In this document: one piece after another, positions 22,226 through 24,964 of the stretch
How positions within the stretch are numbered: position 1 is the stretch's first letter
Layout of the letters: each line of letters begins with the position of its first letter
Origin: Bacillota bacterium
GTDB lineage: Bacteria > Bacillota > Dethiobacteria > SKNC01
Assembly: GCA_007121375.1 (NCBI GenBank)
Contig: SKLX01000045.1
Span: 1 to 24,964, forward strand
Length of the DNA stretch: 24,964 bases
Direction: 5' to 3'
Notes under the pieces: generated by a model
Database searches by the model: none
What the model saw: only the letters and a program-made list of their open reading frames with translations
What the model was told of the DNA's origin: nothing
Position numbers and translations under genes: made by a program

Positions 22226-23410
22226 TTAAAAATATCTAAAGGCCCGGTAGGCCAAAAAGCTATAAGCAAATATAAATAGCACCAGTATACCAGCTTCCAA
22301 CCTTATGCTTTCCAGACCTCCTCCCGTGAATAATAAATTGGAGAAGGCAGAATTAGCCCACCAGTGAGGAGTAATCCTGCCCAAAAAGCCCATCCAGGAA
22401 GGCATCAGGTAAACGGGCCACCAGCAACCTCCCAGGGAAGCCATGGTCAGGGAAGATATGATGCCCATGGAAAAGGCGAAGGAGGAGCTGGTAGAAATAG
22501 AGGCCGCCCAGAGGGAAAAGGCTGAAGCTGCTCCCACAAAAAGGAGAGAAATAACCATAAGAGCTGAAAAAGATTGACCAGTATAAACATTATAAATTAA
22601 AATTCCTGCTCCCCATAAAACTATTACCTGCAGAAAACCCTTAAAAAGGCTGCTTAAAAACCTGGCTACTAACACAGCTTCTTTCTTAATCCCTCCCAGA
22701 GCCATCCTTTCCAGTATCAACTTCTCCCGTTCCTCTACCAGGCCTACCCCTCCCAGGGAAGAAGCTAAAAAAACAAACATGGTAAAAAAAGCAGGAAGGG
22801 CCCAGTTTATCCTGTTTTCGGCCACAGGAGGCCCTGCAGAACGAATATTCATCGGGGCATCATGCCAGGAGCCGGGTAAAACCCGGTAATCTCCCCGGGC
22901 CTTAATTCTCTCCACCACTTCCCGGGGTTCTATTCCTTCATATCTTTCTATTAGCTCCAGGCTCCTTTGTACATATGTAACCTGATTTGTCAGCCCTCGG
23001 GCTATTTCCAGGGCGGCCATGCGGCCTGTCAAGTTTTCCGGGGAAGCATAAACTCTTATCTCTCCCCTTTCATTTTCATAAATTTTCCGGGTAAACTCTT
23101 CCGGAAATAATAAAAAAGCTCCTATTTCTCCCTTTTCTAGTTTTTGAAGGGCCCTTTCAAAATCCAGATTACGTATAGGGATTACTTCCTCCCCCTCCAG
23201 GGCATTTATCAGTTCCTGGCTAATTTTTCCCTCCTCCTCCAGAGAAACCATCCCCAAGTTTAAGGTATCATTTTCCCCATCCTCCAGGGGATAAACATTA
23301 ACCACCAAAAAAACCAAGACCAGGGGAAAAATTAAAGCCAGAAAAAGAGACCCGGGATCCGAAACAAACCTTTTTATATCATTATAGGCGAGAAAAAAGA
23401 TTTTGTTCAT
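22226..23410 (-). CDS. ABC-2 type transporter permease (second of pair)
   Basis: 394 residues of the ABC-2 membrane family 3 layout: a first membrane segment at about residues 20-38 (SLFLALIFPLVLVFLVVNV), an extracytoplasmic domain of about 160 residues, then five C-terminal segments starting at INWALPAFFTMFVFLASSL. The coupling sequence EEREKLILERMALGG after the second segment is characteristic of these exporters. The frame is open to a GTG at 23434, but that codon has no ribosome site, whereas the ATG at 23410 has GAAGGG 8 bases upstream, so I start at MNKIFFLAYND. It follows its partner permease and the ATPase gene; substrate unknown, with drug or lipid export most common in the family. 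Confidence 0.92.
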   Translation of the reverse strand: MNKIFFLAYNDIKRFVSDPGSLFLALIFPLVLVFLVVNVYPLEDGENDTLNLGMVSLEEEGKISQELINALEGEEVIPIRNLDFERALQKLEKGEIGAFLLFPEEFTRKIYENERGEIRVYASPENLTGRMAALEIARGLTNQVTYVQRSLELIERYEGIEPREVVERIKARGDYRVLPGSWHDAPMNIRSAGPPVAENRINWALPAFFTMFVFLASSLGGVGLVEEREKLILERMALGGIKKEAVLVARFLSSLFKGFLQVIVLWGAGILIYNVYTGQSFSALMVISLLFVGAASAFSLWAASISTSSSFAFSMGIISSLTMASLGGCWWPVYLMPSWMGFLGRITPHWWANSAFSNLLFTGGGLESIRLEAGILVLFIFAYSFLAYRAFRYF

Positions 23411-23434
23411 CTCATAAACCCTTCCCTTCCACAC

Positions 23435-24613
23435 TCAGTTTCTGGCACAGTTAAAAAATTTAAAACTTAAGGCCATAAACACCATGGCCCCCAAGAGAAG
23501 AAGACCCATCTGGGGCATTAAACTCTTTAAAGAAGCTCCCTCCACAATTAAACTGCGAAGACCTTCATTAGCATAGAGGCTCAAGGTGGCGTAATTCAAA
23601 AACTCCACCAATGGCCCGCCCCCCGTGGGAATGGCAAAGGTATTTCCCAGGCCCGAGTTAACCAGGCTTATTATTACTGCAGCCCAAAGGGCCTGCTCTT
23701 TCCGGGAGGAAAGGCTGCCGATTAAAATGCCCAGGGCACCGGCAGCAGCTGCAAGGAAGAAGGAAAATACCAGGGTCCCTAAAAAAGAATAAAAAGTAAA
23801 AAAACCCATGATAAGGAGGGGCGGTAGAGACATGACTAGCATCTGCAAAAACCCCTGCAGCACCCTTCCCAGGAGCTTACCCCCTAAAATTTCCCCTTTA
23901 GATAAACCGGAAGCCAGCATTCTTTCCAAAATTCCCTCATCCCTTTCCGCCACTATACTCTGACTGTGAAAGATCAGGGAAAAAATAATAAAAAGGGTAA
24001 TGACCCCGGGAAAGAAAAAGGCAGCGGAACCCTGGGAAGGACTGTTCATACCTTCTACCACTTCCAGGGCAGGCACCTGGCGGGAAAGGATAAATAAACT
24101 GTTCATAAAACTTTCTACCTGGGAATCCTCTTGGAAAAAAGAAGAATCCTGAACATGCTCCTTTACCATTAAAGAAAGGTGAACCTCCCCCAGCATCTCC
24201 CCCAGGAGGGAATGGAGAAGGGAAATAATAAGTTGTCCCGACTGACCCCCCGTTCCCCTCTTCCAAATTTCCAGGGAAGGAATATCCCCTTCTGAAATTT
24301 TCTCAGAAAAATCAGAAGGTATTATAGTTAAAAGGAGTATATCACCCCTTTCCAAACGGTTAAAAGCTTCTTCCTCTTCCATAAGGAAAACCTTTAACCC
24401 CTTAACCTCATCTATTCTATTAAGATAATCCGTGGCCAAGGCGCCTCCATCCTGGCTTACAAAAAAGGCTTCCCCGTATAAACCGGGCTTACCAGCAAAA
24501 AGGGTCATTACCAGGATTACTACCAGAAGAGGAAAAATTATATGTAGAAGCAATTCTTTTTTATTGGCCTTTAATAGTTTTAAATCCTGTAAGGCTATAA
24601 ACCATAACTTCAT
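23435..24613 (-). CDS. ABC-2 type transporter permease (first of pair)
   Basis: 392 residues. Same plan as its neighbour: a first membrane segment (LLLHIIFPLLVVILVMTLF, about 21-39), a large outer domain up to about residue 195, then five segments beginning SAAFFFPGVITLFIIFSLIF, and the coupling sequence AERDEGILERMLASGLSKGE. The two permeases probably form a heterodimer with the ATPase. The frame is open to a GTG at 24625, but the ribosome site GGTGGTGA (24619-24626) overlaps it and stands 5 bases before the ATG at 24613, which I choose. The stop is 24 bases before the partner's ATG. Confidence 0.92.
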   Translation of the reverse strand: MKLWFIALQDLKLLKANKKELLLHIIFPLLVVILVMTLFAGKPGLYGEAFFVSQDGGALATDYLNRIDEVKGLKVFLMEEEEAFNRLERGDILLLTIIPSDFSEKISEGDIPSLEIWKRGTGGQSGQLIISLLHSLLGEMLGEVHLSLMVKEHVQDSSFFQEDSQVESFMNSLFILSRQVPALEVVEGMNSPSQGSAAFFFPGVITLFIIFSLIFHSQSIVAERDEGILERMLASGLSKGEILGGKLLGRVLQGFLQMLVMSLPPLLIMGFFTFYSFLGTLVFSFFLAAAAGALGILIGSLSSRKEQALWAAVIISLVNSGLGNTFAIPTGGGPLVEFLNYATLSLYANEGLRSLIVEGASLKSLMPQMGLLLLGAMVFMALSFKFFNCARN

Positions 24614-24645
24614 ATACCTCACCACCCATAAAGGGAAGAAAAAGA

Positions 24646-24964
24646 TTATTCTTCCGTCAGTTTCAAAAATACTTTTTCCAGGGAGATATTTCCTTCGGGA
24701 TCAGCTTTTTTCTTCAAGGCGAAAGGGGAATCCAGGGCTATTATTCTTCCGGCACTCATAATAGCTACCCGGTCACACATCCTTTCCGCTTCCTCCATGT
24801 AATGGGTGGAATACACTACCGTGATTTCTTGTTCCTTAAACCAGTGGAGCAATTTGAAAATAGCTTCCCGGGAGCGGGGATCCACCCCTACCGTAGACTC
24901 GTCCATAAAAAGAACCCGGGGTTCCTTAAGGAGAGAAACAGCCAGGTTAAGTAGCCTTTTCATG
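24646..24964 (-). CDS. ABC transporter ATP-binding protein, 3' part only
   Basis: The last 106 residues are visible; the gene enters from the right edge, so the Walker A motif and most of the signature loop are outside. The visible part begins just after the signature (MKRLLNLAVSLLKEP), then Walker B VLFMDES, the D-loop TVGVDPRSR, and the switch histidine in VVYSTHYMEEAERMCDRV. This is the drug/antibiotic exporter type of ABC-2 ATPase. One residue is unusual: the common LDEPT is MDEST here, a serine for the proline after the catalytic glutamate. It ends 32 bases before the first permease ATG. Confidence 0.93.
   Translation of the reverse strand, partial: MKRLLNLAVSLLKEPRVLFMDESTVGVDPRSREAIFKLLHWFKEQEITVVYSTHYMEEAERMCDRVAIMSAGRIIALDSPFALKKKADPEGNISLEKVFLKLTEE

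Noticed and set aside
1..24964. CRISPR array, insertion sequence, prophage or tRNA/rRNA genes
   Set aside because: No regular repeats, transposase or integrase sequence, or tRNA-like fold was seen; gaps between genes are short and mostly accounted for.

Overview
The window reads as a chromosomal segment of an anaerobic member of the Bacillota, most likely class Clostridia. The reasons are the alaS-ireB-ruvX-DUF1292-mltG-U32 gene order, a six-cysteine SCIFF ranthipeptide with its radical SAM maturase, a tRNA-Trp T-box leader, strong Shine-Dalgarno sites with frequent GTG and TTG starts, and a ferredoxin-fused aldo/keto reductase. I cannot name a genus. All genes but one lie on the minus strand, so the text follows transcription from high to low coordinates.

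24964-21238: the 3' part of an ABC ATPase gene and two ABC-2 permease genes form an export transporter. Two membrane protein genes of unknown function follow, each ended by a hairpin terminator. 20930-21202 is the only plus-strand gene, a half-length GDT1/TMEM165-family cation transporter.

20826-13093: a complete tryptophan operon, trpE-G-D-C-F-B-A followed by aroF. It sits behind a consensus-like promoter and a T-box leader with a UGG specifier. All six trp gene junctions overlap, which suggests tight translational coupling. The DAHP synthase at the end lacks the usual N-terminal regulatory domain, so this operon carries both the tryptophan branch and an entry enzyme to chorismate under tRNA-Trp control.

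13058-7901: a small DUF1858 redox protein gene has its own promoter and terminator. Next comes the SCIFF locus, with a promoter, a 52-residue precursor and the radical SAM/SPASM maturase. A terminator-like hairpin between precursor and maturase includes the precursor's stop codon. rarA, a YigZ-family gene and mnmA follow closely and may be read through to a terminator after mnmA.

7851-1: a zinc-ribbon protein, an AI-2E family transporter, then alaS behind a near-perfect sigma-A promoter. After alaS come ireB, the ferredoxin-fused aldo/keto reductase, ruvX, a DUF1292 protein, mltG and the 5' part of a peptidase U32-family gene. Except for the reductase, this is the classic Bacillota alaS neighbourhood.

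Most of the window is conserved housekeeping or biosynthesis. I found no CRISPR array, prophage, insertion sequence, rRNA or tRNA gene. The least ordinary parts are the SCIFF locus with its intercistronic hairpin, the aroF at the end of the trp operon, and the reductase inserted in the alaS cluster.
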